A DNA stretch of 64,000 bases from Dyadobacter bucti (GTDB lineage Bacteria; Bacteroidota; Bacteroidia; Cytophagales; Spirosomataceae). The first letter of the stretch is position 1. Every line of letters begins with the position of its first letter. The stretch covers positions 434,001 to 498,000 of the forward strand of contig NZ_SWFP01000003.1 of the NCBI RefSeq assembly GCF_005869225.1, written 5' to 3'. Below are positions 27,417 to 35,690 of this stretch, one piece after another. A program made the translations under genes and the position numbers. The notes under the pieces were generated by a model. It saw only the letters and a list, made by a program, of their open reading frames with translations. It did no database searches and was not told where the DNA came from.

Positions 27417-28607
27417 ATGTGTCAAAATCATGGAGTGGCTTACATCAAACCCGGTGAAGTGGAAGTGCAGGAAATTGAATACCCAAAACTGGCATTGGGG
27501 GACAGGAAATGCGAACATGGCGTAATTCTTAAGATCGTTTCAACTAACATTTGCGGTAGTGACCAGCACATGGTCCGGGGGCGGACTACTGCTCCGGCGG
27601 GACTGGTCCTGGGTCATGAAATTACAGGCATTGTCCTGGAAGCCGGCCGCGATGTAGAGTTTATCAAAGTCGGCGACCTGGTTTCGGTGCCGTTTAACAT
27701 TGCCTGCGGAAGATGCCGGAACTGTAAAGTCGGACAAACCGGTATTTGTCTCAATGTAAATCCTGCACGTCCGGGCGCAGCTTACGGATATGTGGACATG
27801 GGCGGCTGGGTTGGCGGTCAGGCTGAGTATGTAATGGTTCCCTATGCCGATTTTAACCTGCTCAAATTCCCGGATAAAGACCAGGGAATGGCCTACATTA
27901 AAGATTTGACATTACTATCCGATATTTTCCCGACCGGTTTTCACGGTGCAGTTACGGCTGGCGTGGGCCCGGGTTCTATTGTATATGTGGCGGGTGCGGG
28001 GCCGGTTGGACTTGCCTGCGCGGCATCCTGCCATTTGCTGGGTGCGGCCGTGGTTATTGTGGGCGATATGATACAGGAGAGACTGGATCAGGCTAAAAGC
28101 TTCGGTTGCGAGATCATCGATCTGAAAAAAGATGTGCCGCTCGAACAAGCGATCGCAGCCATCATTGGTGTTCCGGAAGTGGATTGTTTTGTGGATTGCG
28201 TTGGTTTCGAGGCCCGCGGGCATGGACAAAACGCCGATGAAGAACGCCCGGCCACGGTTTTGAACACGGCTATGGCCATCACCAGGGCAGGAGGCGCGAT
28301 CGGGATCCCGGGTTTATATGTGACCGGGGATCCGGGAGCAAAAGATAAGGCGGCGCAGGAAGGCAGTCTTAGTATCCGGATTGGATTGGGTTGGGCAAAA
28401 TCACACTCCTTTTATACCGGACAATGCCCGGTTATGAAGTACCACAGATCGTTGATGAATGCGATTTTATATGATAAAATAAAAATAGCAAAAGCAGTGA
28501 ATGTGGAGGTAATCAGCTTACAGGATGCGCCGAGAGGTTATAAGGATTTTGACAAAGGAGCAGCCAAGAAGTTTGTGATCGATCCGCATAATATGATCCC
28601 GAATTAA
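27417..28607 (+). CDS. fdhA: Glutathione-independent formaldehyde dehydrogenase (zinc MDR family)
   Basis: This 396-residue zinc-dependent medium-chain dehydrogenase is of the Pseudomonas FdhA type and oxidises formaldehyde to formate with NAD bound tightly. It shows ICGSDQHMVRG and GHEITG (catalytic zinc region), the structural-zinc cysteines in CGRCRNCKVGQTGIC, the glycine-rich VYVAGAGPVGLAC, and the family-specific insertion PARPGAAYGYVDMGGW. It is divergent from the mobA-fdhD-oxidoreductase operon, and formate from this enzyme could feed that oxidoreductase. A possible promoter lies at 27298-27329 (TTTG, N21, TATCTTG). A strong terminator follows. Confidence 0.93.
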   Translation: MCQNHGVAYIKPGEVEVQEIEYPKLALGDRKCEHGVILKIVSTNICGSDQHMVRGRTTAPAGLVLGHEITGIVLEAGRDVEFIKVGDLVSVPFNIACGRCRNCKVGQTGICLNVNPARPGAAYGYVDMGGWVGGQAEYVMVPYADFNLLKFPDKDQGMAYIKDLTLLSDIFPTGFHGAVTAGVGPGSIVYVAGAGPVGLACAASCHLLGAAVVIVGDMIQERLDQAKSFGCEIIDLKKDVPLEQAIAAIIGVPEVDCFVDCVGFEARGHGQNADEERPATVLNTAMAITRAGGAIGIPGLYVTGDPGAKDKAAQEGSLSIRIGLGWAKSHSFYTGQCPVMKYHRSLMNAILYDKIKIAKAVNVEVISLQDAPRGYKDFDKGAAKKFVIDPHNMIPN

Positions 28608-28623
28608 CGGTCTTCTCAATATT

Positions 28624-28665
28624 GTACCAAAAAAAGGCTTTCGTAAGGAAGCCTTTTTTTGGTAC
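28624..28665 (+). terminator. Rho-independent terminator after fdhA
   Basis: A perfect 17-bp stem runs GTACC-A7-GGCTT / AAGCC-T7-GGTAC around an 8-nt loop. The T tract lies inside the 3' arm and the A tract inside the 5' arm, so it would work on both strands. Confidence 0.9.
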
Positions 28666-28674
28666 ATTACTTAT

Positions 28675-29244
28675 GTCACCCCGCGAGGGGTTCGGCGTTT
28701 GCTGATGATATCTCGCTTGTTGCGCTAATTTCAGCTCGTTGGCTTTCCAGAATTTTCTTGAAATACCCGGCTTAAAATCCCGAAGGGATGTAATTATTGT
28801 AGATAAAAATCAATCAGAAAAAGGTTCAGCGATTGTAGATGCGTCATCTTTGTTACAATAATTTCAGCTCTTCGGGCTTTCCGGAAATTTTGAAATGCCC
28901 GGCTTAAAATCTCGAAGGGAAGTAATTATTGTAGATAAAAATGAATCAGAAAAAGGTTCAGCGTTTGTAGATGAGTCATCTTTGTTAGAATAATTTCAGC
29001 TCTTCGGGCTTTCCAGAATTTTCTTGAAATACCCGGCTTAAAATCCCGAAGGGAAGTAATTATCGTAGATAAAAATCAATCAGAAAAAGGTTCAGCGATT
29101 GTAGATGCGTCATCTTTGTTACAATAATTTCAGCTCTTCGGGCTTTCCGGAATTTCTTTGAAATGCTCCGCTTAAAATCCCGAAGGGATGTAATTATTGT
29201 AGCCAAAATCAATCAGGGAAATAGAGAACCCCGTGAGGGGTGAC
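28675..29244. repeat. Tandem array of about 133-bp hairpin-containing units bounded by inverted ends
   Basis: This 700-bp gene-free region holds four units beginning AATTTCAGCTC at 28727, 28860, 28992 and 29126 (spacing 132-134 bp; the last is cut short). Each unit has CTTCGGG pairing with CCCGAAG about 40 nt later, then TAATTATTGTAGAT and AATCAGAAAAAGGTTCAGC. The whole array is framed by near-inverted copies: GTCACCCCGCGAGGGGTTC at 28675-28693 and GAACCCCGTGAGGGGTGAC at 29226-29244. No open frame continues through it. It looks like an amplified non-coding intergenic repeat. Confidence 0.85.
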
Positions 29245-29304
29245 ATTTCAGCCTTTTTTAGAATTTCTTTCGCAGTTTCGCCCAATAAACATTAACTTCC
29301 TTAC

Positions 29305-30348
29305 ATGGAACACGGTGATGTAACGATCTTGCGAAAAAAACCGATTTACCCGGTTAGTACCGAGTTAAGGCGGTATCTGCGTTTTTACCAGCGTGATGCT
29401 AAGCTCCCTGTGGGTTATCAGGATCTGCTCAGCTTTTACGAATCGTTTCCTGTTATGGACAAAAACGGGAAGGATACACTTTGGGAAAGTCCGCTATATC
29501 CGCCGCATGAAATTGCCAGGCTGCACAGTGGATTGAAAAAAGCATATGCCATGCTGAAAGCTTCGGGCAATCTCAGGATTGTGGAACATAAATACATTGA
29601 CAGGATAGATTATTGCAAATTTGGCAATTCCAACCCATTCAGAATCAAGATTGTAAACCGTCTCAATGATATTTACGATTATTTTTATGTAAAAAAGGCC
29701 GACGCTTCCCGCATATACGGATTGGAACTTGAAGAGATATTTTCCCCTAATCAGGTTAACTACCTGGTCGACGGCGACAGCCTGATCGAAGAACATATTG
29801 CCGGGATTCCGGGTGATGAATTTGCCAAAACGCGTCTCAGGCATACGGACTATAATCCGATCCGTATTGCGAAGGAATTTGTGAAGTTCAATGAACGGTG
29901 CATGATCACGCTGCTTGGCGATATGCGTTCTTATAACTTTGTGATGCAGATTACTCCGGATTTTGATGATTTTCAGTTCAGGCTGCGGGCCATTGATTTT
30001 GATCAGCAGTTTTATGAAGGAAACCTGAAAGTGTACATGCCGCAGTTTTTTAAGGAAAACAGGCCTTATGTAGAGCTGGCCATGGAATATTTGACAGACA
30101 AAACGGTTTTGCAATATCAGCAGGAAGAGCAGTCGTCGATCATGTATCAGGCAAGAAGCGAGAAGCACCGGTTGAAAGAGCTCCGCGATGTCTCCAAAAA
30201 AGATAATATTTCGACCCTGGATAATATTCATGAGCTGCGGGAAGGTCTTGCAAAACACTACCGTGATTCGCACTACTACAAGTGTGAAAGCATGACGGAC
30301 GTGATAGAACTGAATATCAAAAATGTGATCCGGCAGGTGAATGCCTGA
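29305..30348 (+). CDS. Uncharacterised protein with kinase-like motifs
   Basis: I do not recognise the family of this 347-residue soluble protein. In the middle it shows YFYVKKADASRIYGLELEEI (a possible beta3-lysine and alphaC-glutamate), a hinge-like SLIEEHIAGIPGDEF, then LLGDMRSYNFVMQ (D-x4-N, like a catalytic loop) and RAIDFDQQF (D-F-D, like a metal-binding loop). This order matches aminoglycoside-phosphotransferase or protein-kinase-like folds. The C-terminal third is helical and charged. It sits between two repeat arrays, with no partner gene on the same strand except mnmA 140 bp downstream. Kinase activity is an inference. Confidence 0.7.
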   Translation: MEHGDVTILRKKPIYPVSTELRRYLRFYQRDAKLPVGYQDLLSFYESFPVMDKNGKDTLWESPLYPPHEIARLHSGLKKAYAMLKASGNLRIVEHKYIDRIDYCKFGNSNPFRIKIVNRLNDIYDYFYVKKADASRIYGLELEEIFSPNQVNYLVDGDSLIEEHIAGIPGDEFAKTRLRHTDYNPIRIAKEFVKFNERCMITLLGDMRSYNFVMQITPDFDDFQFRLRAIDFDQQFYEGNLKVYMPQFFKENRPYVELAMEYLTDKTVLQYQQEEQSSIMYQARSEKHRLKELRDVSKKDNISTLDNIHELREGLAKHYRDSHYYKCESMTDVIELNIKNVIRQVNA

Positions 30349-30364
30349 GATAAAACGCTGATAT

Positions 30365-30396
30365 TCTGTGAAGCCTGAATTTTAGCGTTAACTTTG
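30365..30396 (+). promoter_or_regulatory. Candidate promoter for mnmA
   Basis: TAACTTTG at 30389-30396 matches TAnnTTTG exactly and TCTG at 30365-30368 lies 20 bp upstream as a one-mismatch -33 element. It is 93 bp ahead of mnmA. Confidence 0.45.
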
Positions 30397-30488
30397 CCTT
30401 TGTAAGGAACAAATAGCAGGAAATATTCTGTTAGCAATTTTCAACTAAAACAAAATCGGAAGGCATTCAACCTTCGCAGATTCCCGGA

Positions 30489-31598
30489 ATGAGTAAACAC
30501 GGAAGAATTCTGGTCGCCATGAGTGGCGGCATCGACAGCTCCCTCGCAGCTGTTATGTTACACGAGCAAGGTTATGAGGTCATCGGAATGACCATGAAGA
30601 CCTGGGATTACGCCAGCAGTGGCGGCACCAAAAAAGAAACAGGTTGCTGCTCTCTCGACTCCATCAATGACGCCCGCAATATTGCCGTTGAGCTGGGCTT
30701 TCCACATTATATTCTTGATATCCGGACAGAATTCGGGGACTATGTGATTGACCATTTCACCGGCGAATATCTGGAAGGTCGCACACCCAATCCTTGCGTA
30801 TTGTGCAACACGCACATCAAATGGGATGCTTTGCTGAAACGCGCCGACAGGCTAGACTGCGAATTCATCGCGACCGGACATTATGCCAATATGCAATTCA
30901 ATGATGGGCGGCACTATGTTTCAAAAGGTATAGATAGCTGGAAGGACCAGAGTTATGTGCTGTGGGGAGTTTCGCAAGAAAGCCTTTCCCGTACCAAACT
31001 TCCGCTGGGTTATCTGCACAAATCAGAGATCCGTGAAATGGCGCGGGAGAGGGGATTTATTGATCTCGTCAACAAATCTGAAAGCTACGAAATATGCTTT
31101 GTGCCCGACAACGATTACCGCGGTTTCCTGAAAAGAAGAATTCCGGGGCTTGAACAGGAAGTGGCTGGCGGAAATTTTGTCTTTCAGGACGGGACAGTTG
31201 TTGGTAAGCATGAAGGTTACCCTTTTTATACCGTAGGGCAGCGCAAAGGTCTCGGAATTGCATTGGGTAAACCGGCATTTGTAACTGAGATCAGGAAAGA
31301 AACCAATGAAGTCGTTTTGGGCGATTTACCGGATCTGTTCCGCGATGGAATGAACGTCGGGAAATTGAATCTTCAGAAATATGCTTCGATAGATAGGCCT
31401 TTGGAGACAGTTACCAAAGTGAGATATAAACACGATGGAACACCAGCGGTTATAGAGCAAGTAGAACCCGATAAAATTGTCGCCCATTTCCATGACGGTG
31501 TCAATGGCATTGCACCGGGGCAGGCCGCAGTGTTCTACGAAGGCGATGATGTAGTTGGCGGTGGCTGGATTACGAAGAGTTTTCGCCAGGGGAAATAA
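30489..31598 (+). CDS. mnmA: tRNA-specific 2-thiouridylase MnmA
   Basis: MnmA thiolates U34 of tRNA-Lys, -Glu and -Gln. The 369-residue protein carries the PP-loop SGGIDSS at residues 12-18, the first catalytic cysteine in NPCVLCNTHIKW, the second in SYEICFVPDNDYRGF, and TVGQRKGLGIA near residue 250. Length and order are standard. The stop codon is followed directly by a GC-rich repeat array rather than a gene. Confidence 0.96.
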   Translation: MSKHGRILVAMSGGIDSSLAAVMLHEQGYEVIGMTMKTWDYASSGGTKKETGCCSLDSINDARNIAVELGFPHYILDIRTEFGDYVIDHFTGEYLEGRTPNPCVLCNTHIKWDALLKRADRLDCEFIATGHYANMQFNDGRHYVSKGIDSWKDQSYVLWGVSQESLSRTKLPLGYLHKSEIREMARERGFIDLVNKSESYEICFVPDNDYRGFLKRRIPGLEQEVAGGNFVFQDGTVVGKHEGYPFYTVGQRKGLGIALGKPAFVTEIRKETNEVVLGDLPDLFRDGMNVGKLNLQKYASIDRPLETVTKVRYKHDGTPAVIEQVEPDKIVAHFHDGVNGIAPGQAAVFYEGDDVVGGGWITKSFRQGK

Positions 31599-31920
31599 AT
31601 GGGTAGCTCCTCCGGGGCAAATTCCTGGCCTGTGCATCTGTTTCTAGGAATGGGTAGCCCCGCTGGGGCAAGTGCTTACCTGTACTTTTGCGTTTAGGAA
31701 TGGGTAGCCCCTCCGGGGCAACTGCTTACCTGTGCATTTGCGTTTAGGAATGGGTAGCCCCGCTGGGGCAAAATTTCTTGTCTGTACATTTGTTTCTGGG
31801 AATGGATAGCCCTTTTGGGGCTAGCATTGCGACAGAAGTTAATCTACTTATAACAATCAAGTTTTGCCCCAGCACGGGGCAACCCCCTTTTTAGAACCTT
31901 GCCCCGGAGGGGCTACCCAT
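31599..31920. repeat. Array of GCCCC-loop-GGGGC palindromic repeats
   Basis: This 330-bp gene-free stretch holds five direct units starting ATGGGTAGC or ATGGATAGC at 31599, 31650, 31700, 31750 and 31802 (period about 50 bp), each containing a short hairpin such as GCCCCGCTGGGGC. After them come a palindrome TTGCCCCAGCACGGGGCAA at about 31864 and one inverted copy TTGCCCCGGAGGGGCTACCC at 31899. The outermost copies are therefore inverted relative to each other. Spacers between hairpins are similar but not identical (GTGCTTACCTGTACTTTTGCG and variants). There are no CRISPR-like unique spacers. Confidence 0.85.
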
Positions 31921-31927
31921 AATTAAC

Positions 31928-32467
31928 TTACTCTGCGCTCGCTTCTTCGTTTACATACGTTTCGGCAAGTTCGGTAAGCTTGTGATCCGTTTCTCCCTCC
32001 TGATCGAGCGTTTGCTGCAACAGGTCAGCTACGTCCGAGTGGCCAAGCGTGCGGGCAATGTTACGGAGCGTGCCGTAAGAAGCAATTTCATAATGCTCCA
32101 CTTTTTGGGCAGCCATAATCAAACCGCAGTCGCGTACCATCGTACCTTTATCGGTACTGCTGATGATCTCGTCTGCTTCTTCGAGCAGTCCTTCCATCGC
32201 TGCGCATTTTTTTGCCTGAGCTTTTTCACCTACGAGTCCGAATATTTCTTCCAGGCGTGAAGCGTGCTCTTCGGTTTCAGAAGTGTGCTTCTCAAAAGCA
32301 GCTTTTAGCTCGTCGGAAGTAGCGTTTTTAGCCATTTTCGGGAGTGCCTTAGCCAGGTGTTTCTCTGCCCAATAGATATCTTTCAGACCGTCTACAAAAA
32401 GTTCTTTCAATTTCTCGCTGTCTGTTTCTGTAATTTGATTGGTGGTTTTACTTTTAGTCGCTTTCAT
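31928..32467 (-). CDS. YciE/YciF-type ferritin-like protein (DUF892)
   Basis: This 179-residue helical protein belongs to the DUF892 family. After a polar N-terminal tail, LKELFVDGLKDIYWAEKHLAKALPKM gives the first helix. Glu/His metal-ligand pairs occur in FEKHTSETEEH and AQKVEHYEIASYG, as in ferritin-like di-iron bundles. YciE and YciF are linked to osmotic and other stress; the reaction is unknown. It stands alone and ends next to the GCCCC repeat array. Confidence 0.9.
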   Translation of the reverse strand: MKATKSKTTNQITETDSEKLKELFVDGLKDIYWAEKHLAKALPKMAKNATSDELKAAFEKHTSETEEHASRLEEIFGLVGEKAQAKKCAAMEGLLEEADEIISSTDKGTMVRDCGLIMAAQKVEHYEIASYGTLRNIARTLGHSDVADLLQQTLDQEGETDHKLTELAETYVNEEASAE

Positions 32468-32736
32468 GATTTCGTCGTTGAAAAGGTGTAATTGGTTTGT
32501 TAAAAAAACATATGAACATCATTATTCATTGACGCCGCCCGTTAAAAACCTGTACCAAATAGAGAAACATCCTTTCTGCGATTGTGAAGTTATTTACTGA
32601 GAGAATAGTACACATATACGTTAAAATTGGAGTGGGATATGGGGAATTAATTGTGAATCAAATGATTATACGTCAGGGCCCGCGCGGAACGATTTTTTAA
32701 TAAAACCTTTTTCGATCCTTAATAATCCATTCGAAC

Positions 32737-33654
32737 ATGCACCTCTCCAAACCGGTCAAAGTACTCCTGATAATCCTCGTCTTAGCCGTAGCCTTGGGCG
32801 CCGGATTTTATTTTTACAAACAAAAAAACGCCAACCCCGTTTCAGGTCTCAAACCGCGGGTGGAAATGGGGATCGGGCAGATCAGCAATATAACGGACAG
32901 CACCATTGATCTTACGCTGAGTTTGCTGGTAGACAATCCTTTGCCCATAGGAATACATGCCAAAAATTTCAGCTACTCTGTTCAAATGAATCAGGTGACA
33001 GTAGTGGAAGATGAATATGCAAAACCGCTGGTTATCAATGCGCAGGACAGCAATATGATCACCTTACCAGCCCAGCTAAAGATCAAGAAACTAAAGAAGG
33101 AAGGTGAAAAAGAAGCCGCGAAAGGGGAGGACAGCGCGGATTATCATTTTGAAGCGCATTTTCATCTGGAAAAACCCTTTTTAGGGAAAGATACCTTGAA
33201 ACTTGAGATGGACAAGAGGCTGCCATTGTACCGTCTGCCAAAAGTTGAAATGGCTGGTTATGACATGAAAAAATTTGGTTTAAAAGAGTCGGAAGTTATT
33301 CTGCATCTCAAATTCTCCAACCAGAACCCGTTTCCCGTCCAGTTTGAAAATCCTTCCTATGTAGTGGATCTCGGTAAACAAAAAAGACTTGCAGAAGGAA
33401 GTGTGAAAGGAGCTACCAAAATAAAAGGAAAGAGCAGCGAAACTTATGAAATTCCGCTGTCTATCGATATGGGTAAAACTTTGAAGGCTGCGGTGCAGCT
33501 GCTGGGCAAAGGTAAAGACCTTCCTTTTACGCTCTATTTTAAAAGTAAGCTGGTTTCCGAAAACGATGCTTTTAAAAACAGCGACGTGAATATTGTCGTG
33601 AACGGAGAGCTTCGGGACCTGGAAACTGTGAAAAAGAATCTGGGCAAAAAATAG
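32737..33654 (+). CDS. LEA type 2 (LEA14-like) membrane-anchored protein
   Basis: The protein has 305 residues with one N-terminal transmembrane segment (VLLIILVLAVALGAGFYFY) and two LEA_2/WHy-like beta-sandwich domains: first around STIDLTLSLLVDNPLPIGIHAKNF, second around EVILHLKFSNQNPFPVQFEN. The repeated N-P-[LF]-P-[IV] motif is typical of the fold. It would sit in the periplasm anchored to the inner membrane. The family is linked to desiccation stress in plants, but the bacterial role is not established. It converges on the GH127 gene with a one-base gap. Confidence 0.85.
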   Translation: MHLSKPVKVLLIILVLAVALGAGFYFYKQKNANPVSGLKPRVEMGIGQISNITDSTIDLTLSLLVDNPLPIGIHAKNFSYSVQMNQVTVVEDEYAKPLVINAQDSNMITLPAQLKIKKLKKEGEKEAAKGEDSADYHFEAHFHLEKPFLGKDTLKLEMDKRLPLYRLPKVEMAGYDMKKFGLKESEVILHLKFSNQNPFPVQFENPSYVVDLGKQKRLAEGSVKGATKIKGKSSETYEIPLSIDMGKTLKAAVQLLGKGKDLPFTLYFKSKLVSENDAFKNSDVNIVVNGELRDLETVKKNLGKK

Positions 33655-33655
33655 G

Positions 33656-35596
33656 CTATTTCTGATCGAACCAGATTGCCATTTCGTTGGCCCCGCGATT
33701 GGCCCAGGCATAGTAAGGGATCAGCGTTACATTCCCGGAAGTCAGTACGTTTACACCACCCAGAAAATCCTGACGGTATTCGGATTTGAATATCTGACCG
33801 GAAGTAACCGGGATCGAAAGTGCTTTTCCGCTATTATCATGGCCTTCGGCACAATAAACGATCGGACCGCGTTCCAGCGCGACTTTTCCCTTACCTGCTT
33901 TTACCTTTTCATTAGCCTTTACTTTTCTGACCGGCATATCCAGAGAAAGTGTGACCACATCCCCTTTTTTCCAGGTTCTGGCCAGCTTCAGGTAACCTTT
34001 TTCAATCGTCGCAGGCACATTTTTACCATTGACCGTCACTAAAACGGGGTTTGAATTTTTATCCTGATAATAATACAGGTTTCCCGGAATGGCTTCACCG
34101 TTCGCCCAGCCCGGAACACGTACTGACAAGAGGAAATTGGTCGTTTTTTCTGGTGAAACCGTCATTTTGATATTCCCTTCCCAGGGATAATTGGTCTGCT
34201 GGCTGATTTTTACAACCATATCATTAACCGTTAATGTTGCTTCATTGTCTGCGAACAAATTGACAAACAATTCATTGCCTTGGGTAGCGTACATGTAGCC
34301 CGGTACAGCGGGCAGAAAACGTGAAACATTGGTAGGGCAGCAGGCAGTACCAAACCATTCATGTCGTACGGCACCAGATCCTTTTCCGAAATCGTTTTTT
34401 CCGTTGGAAGCCATCGGATTTACATAAAAGAATTCATCGCCTTTCACAGACATTCCTCCGAGAAAACCATTGTAAAGCACACGTTCAAAAACATCCATAT
34501 ATTTTGCTTCACCCGTGTACAAATACATTTTGTGGTTCCATAACATGTTAGCGATAGCCGCACAGGTTTCTGCATACGCATTGTCGTTGGGCAGCACGTA
34601 AGGTTGGTCAAAGGCTTCTCCATCTTCCCGAGCACCTACGCCGCCTGTTATGTATTGCTTTTTGGCAGTTGCATCATTCCAGATCGTCTGAATGGCGGCG
34701 TCGTATTTCGGATCGTCCTGAACAGTCAGCATATCGGCAACGGCAGCATACAGATATTGAGCGCGGACCGCATGGCCCACAGCTTCTTTCTGACGTACGA
34801 ATGGAACCTGGTCCTGGAAATAAGCAGGGCCCAGCTTGTGTTCATCCAGGTACAACGACCGTTTGTCCGATCGCCCACGCATATCGATGAAAAAACGGGA
34901 AAGGTCGAGATATTCTTTTTTCCCTGTGGTGCGGTACAATCTAATCAGTGCGATTTCGATTTCCTCGTGGCCGGGTACTACGACAAGCTGGCCGGGGTTG
35001 GGGCCAAAAGTTTTGACCAGGTGATCCGCATTTTTTGTGGCGATATTGAGTAATGTCGTCTTACCTGTTGCTTCGTAATGGGCAACGGCTGCTTCATAAA
35101 GATGCCCCACATTGTAGAGCTCATGGCTGCCGTTTTCAAAGGAATACCGGTAGGGGCCAGCGATCCAGTCGTAGGAACCGGTGGTATCTTTATTGATGGT
35201 CCGGACGGTGTATAAATATCCGTCTGGCTCCTGGGCAGCGGCGAAAAGAGTGATCAGGCTGTCGAGGTAGTGGTCGAGCTTGGGATCGTACTTATTCTGA
35301 AGAACATAGGCAGCACCTTCAACAACTTTGAAAACATCCGAATCATTGAAGCGTACACCCTGAAACTCACCTTTTTTTAGACCTCCTGCTATGGCAAAAT
35401 TGTCGATCCTTCCTGTGATTTCACATTGATGCAAAGCATGAGGAACTGTTACATTCTGAGCCGATTCCAATCTGGTATGCCAGAAGCCCCTGTGTGTTTT
35501 AACATTTTTCAAGGGTACCGGGCTGATCCGGTTTCCCTGTGCAAATAGGGATTGAGAGAAAAAGATGAGTAGGAATAATGAAAGGTATTTGGTCAT
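33656..35596 (-). CDS. GH127-family glycoside hydrolase (beta-L-arabinofuranosidase type)
   Basis: This 646-residue exported enzyme starts at ATG 35596, which opens a signal peptide (YLSLFLLIFFSQSLFAQ); the frame is open further to 35758 but that overlaps the response-regulator gene. GH127 hallmarks are present: an alpha/alpha barrel with HALHQCEITGRIDNF near the start, AYAETCAAIANMLW giving Glu and Cys, and FGTACCPTNVSRF giving the paired cysteines that bind zinc and act as nucleophile in characterised members. It would cut beta-L-arabinofuranosyl groups from plant-type glycans in the periplasm. No SusC/SusD pair is visible nearby. Confidence 0.92.
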   Translation of the reverse strand: MTKYLSLFLLIFFSQSLFAQGNRISPVPLKNVKTHRGFWHTRLESAQNVTVPHALHQCEITGRIDNFAIAGGLKKGEFQGVRFNDSDVFKVVEGAAYVLQNKYDPKLDHYLDSLITLFAAAQEPDGYLYTVRTINKDTTGSYDWIAGPYRYSFENGSHELYNVGHLYEAAVAHYEATGKTTLLNIATKNADHLVKTFGPNPGQLVVVPGHEEIEIALIRLYRTTGKKEYLDLSRFFIDMRGRSDKRSLYLDEHKLGPAYFQDQVPFVRQKEAVGHAVRAQYLYAAVADMLTVQDDPKYDAAIQTIWNDATAKKQYITGGVGAREDGEAFDQPYVLPNDNAYAETCAAIANMLWNHKMYLYTGEAKYMDVFERVLYNGFLGGMSVKGDEFFYVNPMASNGKNDFGKGSGAVRHEWFGTACCPTNVSRFLPAVPGYMYATQGNELFVNLFADNEATLTVNDMVVKISQQTNYPWEGNIKMTVSPEKTTNFLLSVRVPGWANGEAIPGNLYYYQDKNSNPVLVTVNGKNVPATIEKGYLKLARTWKKGDVVTLSLDMPVRKVKANEKVKAGKGKVALERGPIVYCAEGHDNSGKALSIPVTSGQIFKSEYRQDFLGGVNVLTSGNVTLIPYYAWANRGANEMAIWFDQK

Positions 35597-35690
35597 TATT
35601 GGATCTGTTGAAATTGAAATGCAAAGAGTTTTAACAACTATATTTCCAAAAAACATGCCAATAATGACCAATCCAGTGGCAAAAAGAATG

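Noticed and set aside
28727..29210. CRISPR array
   Set aside because: The units are similar along their whole 133 bp with no short constant repeats separated by unique spacers, and no cas genes are near.
29494..30273. Long minus-strand frame (259 codons) opposite the kinase-like gene
   Set aside because: It is antisense, without recognisable motifs, and rich in Ile/Phe/Arg as expected of a shadow frame; the + strand protein has coherent motifs.
31599..31860. CRISPR-like array or coding repeat
   Set aside because: Spacers between the GCCCC hairpins are related to each other, and the apparent ATGGGTAGCCCC starts do not stay open in one frame.
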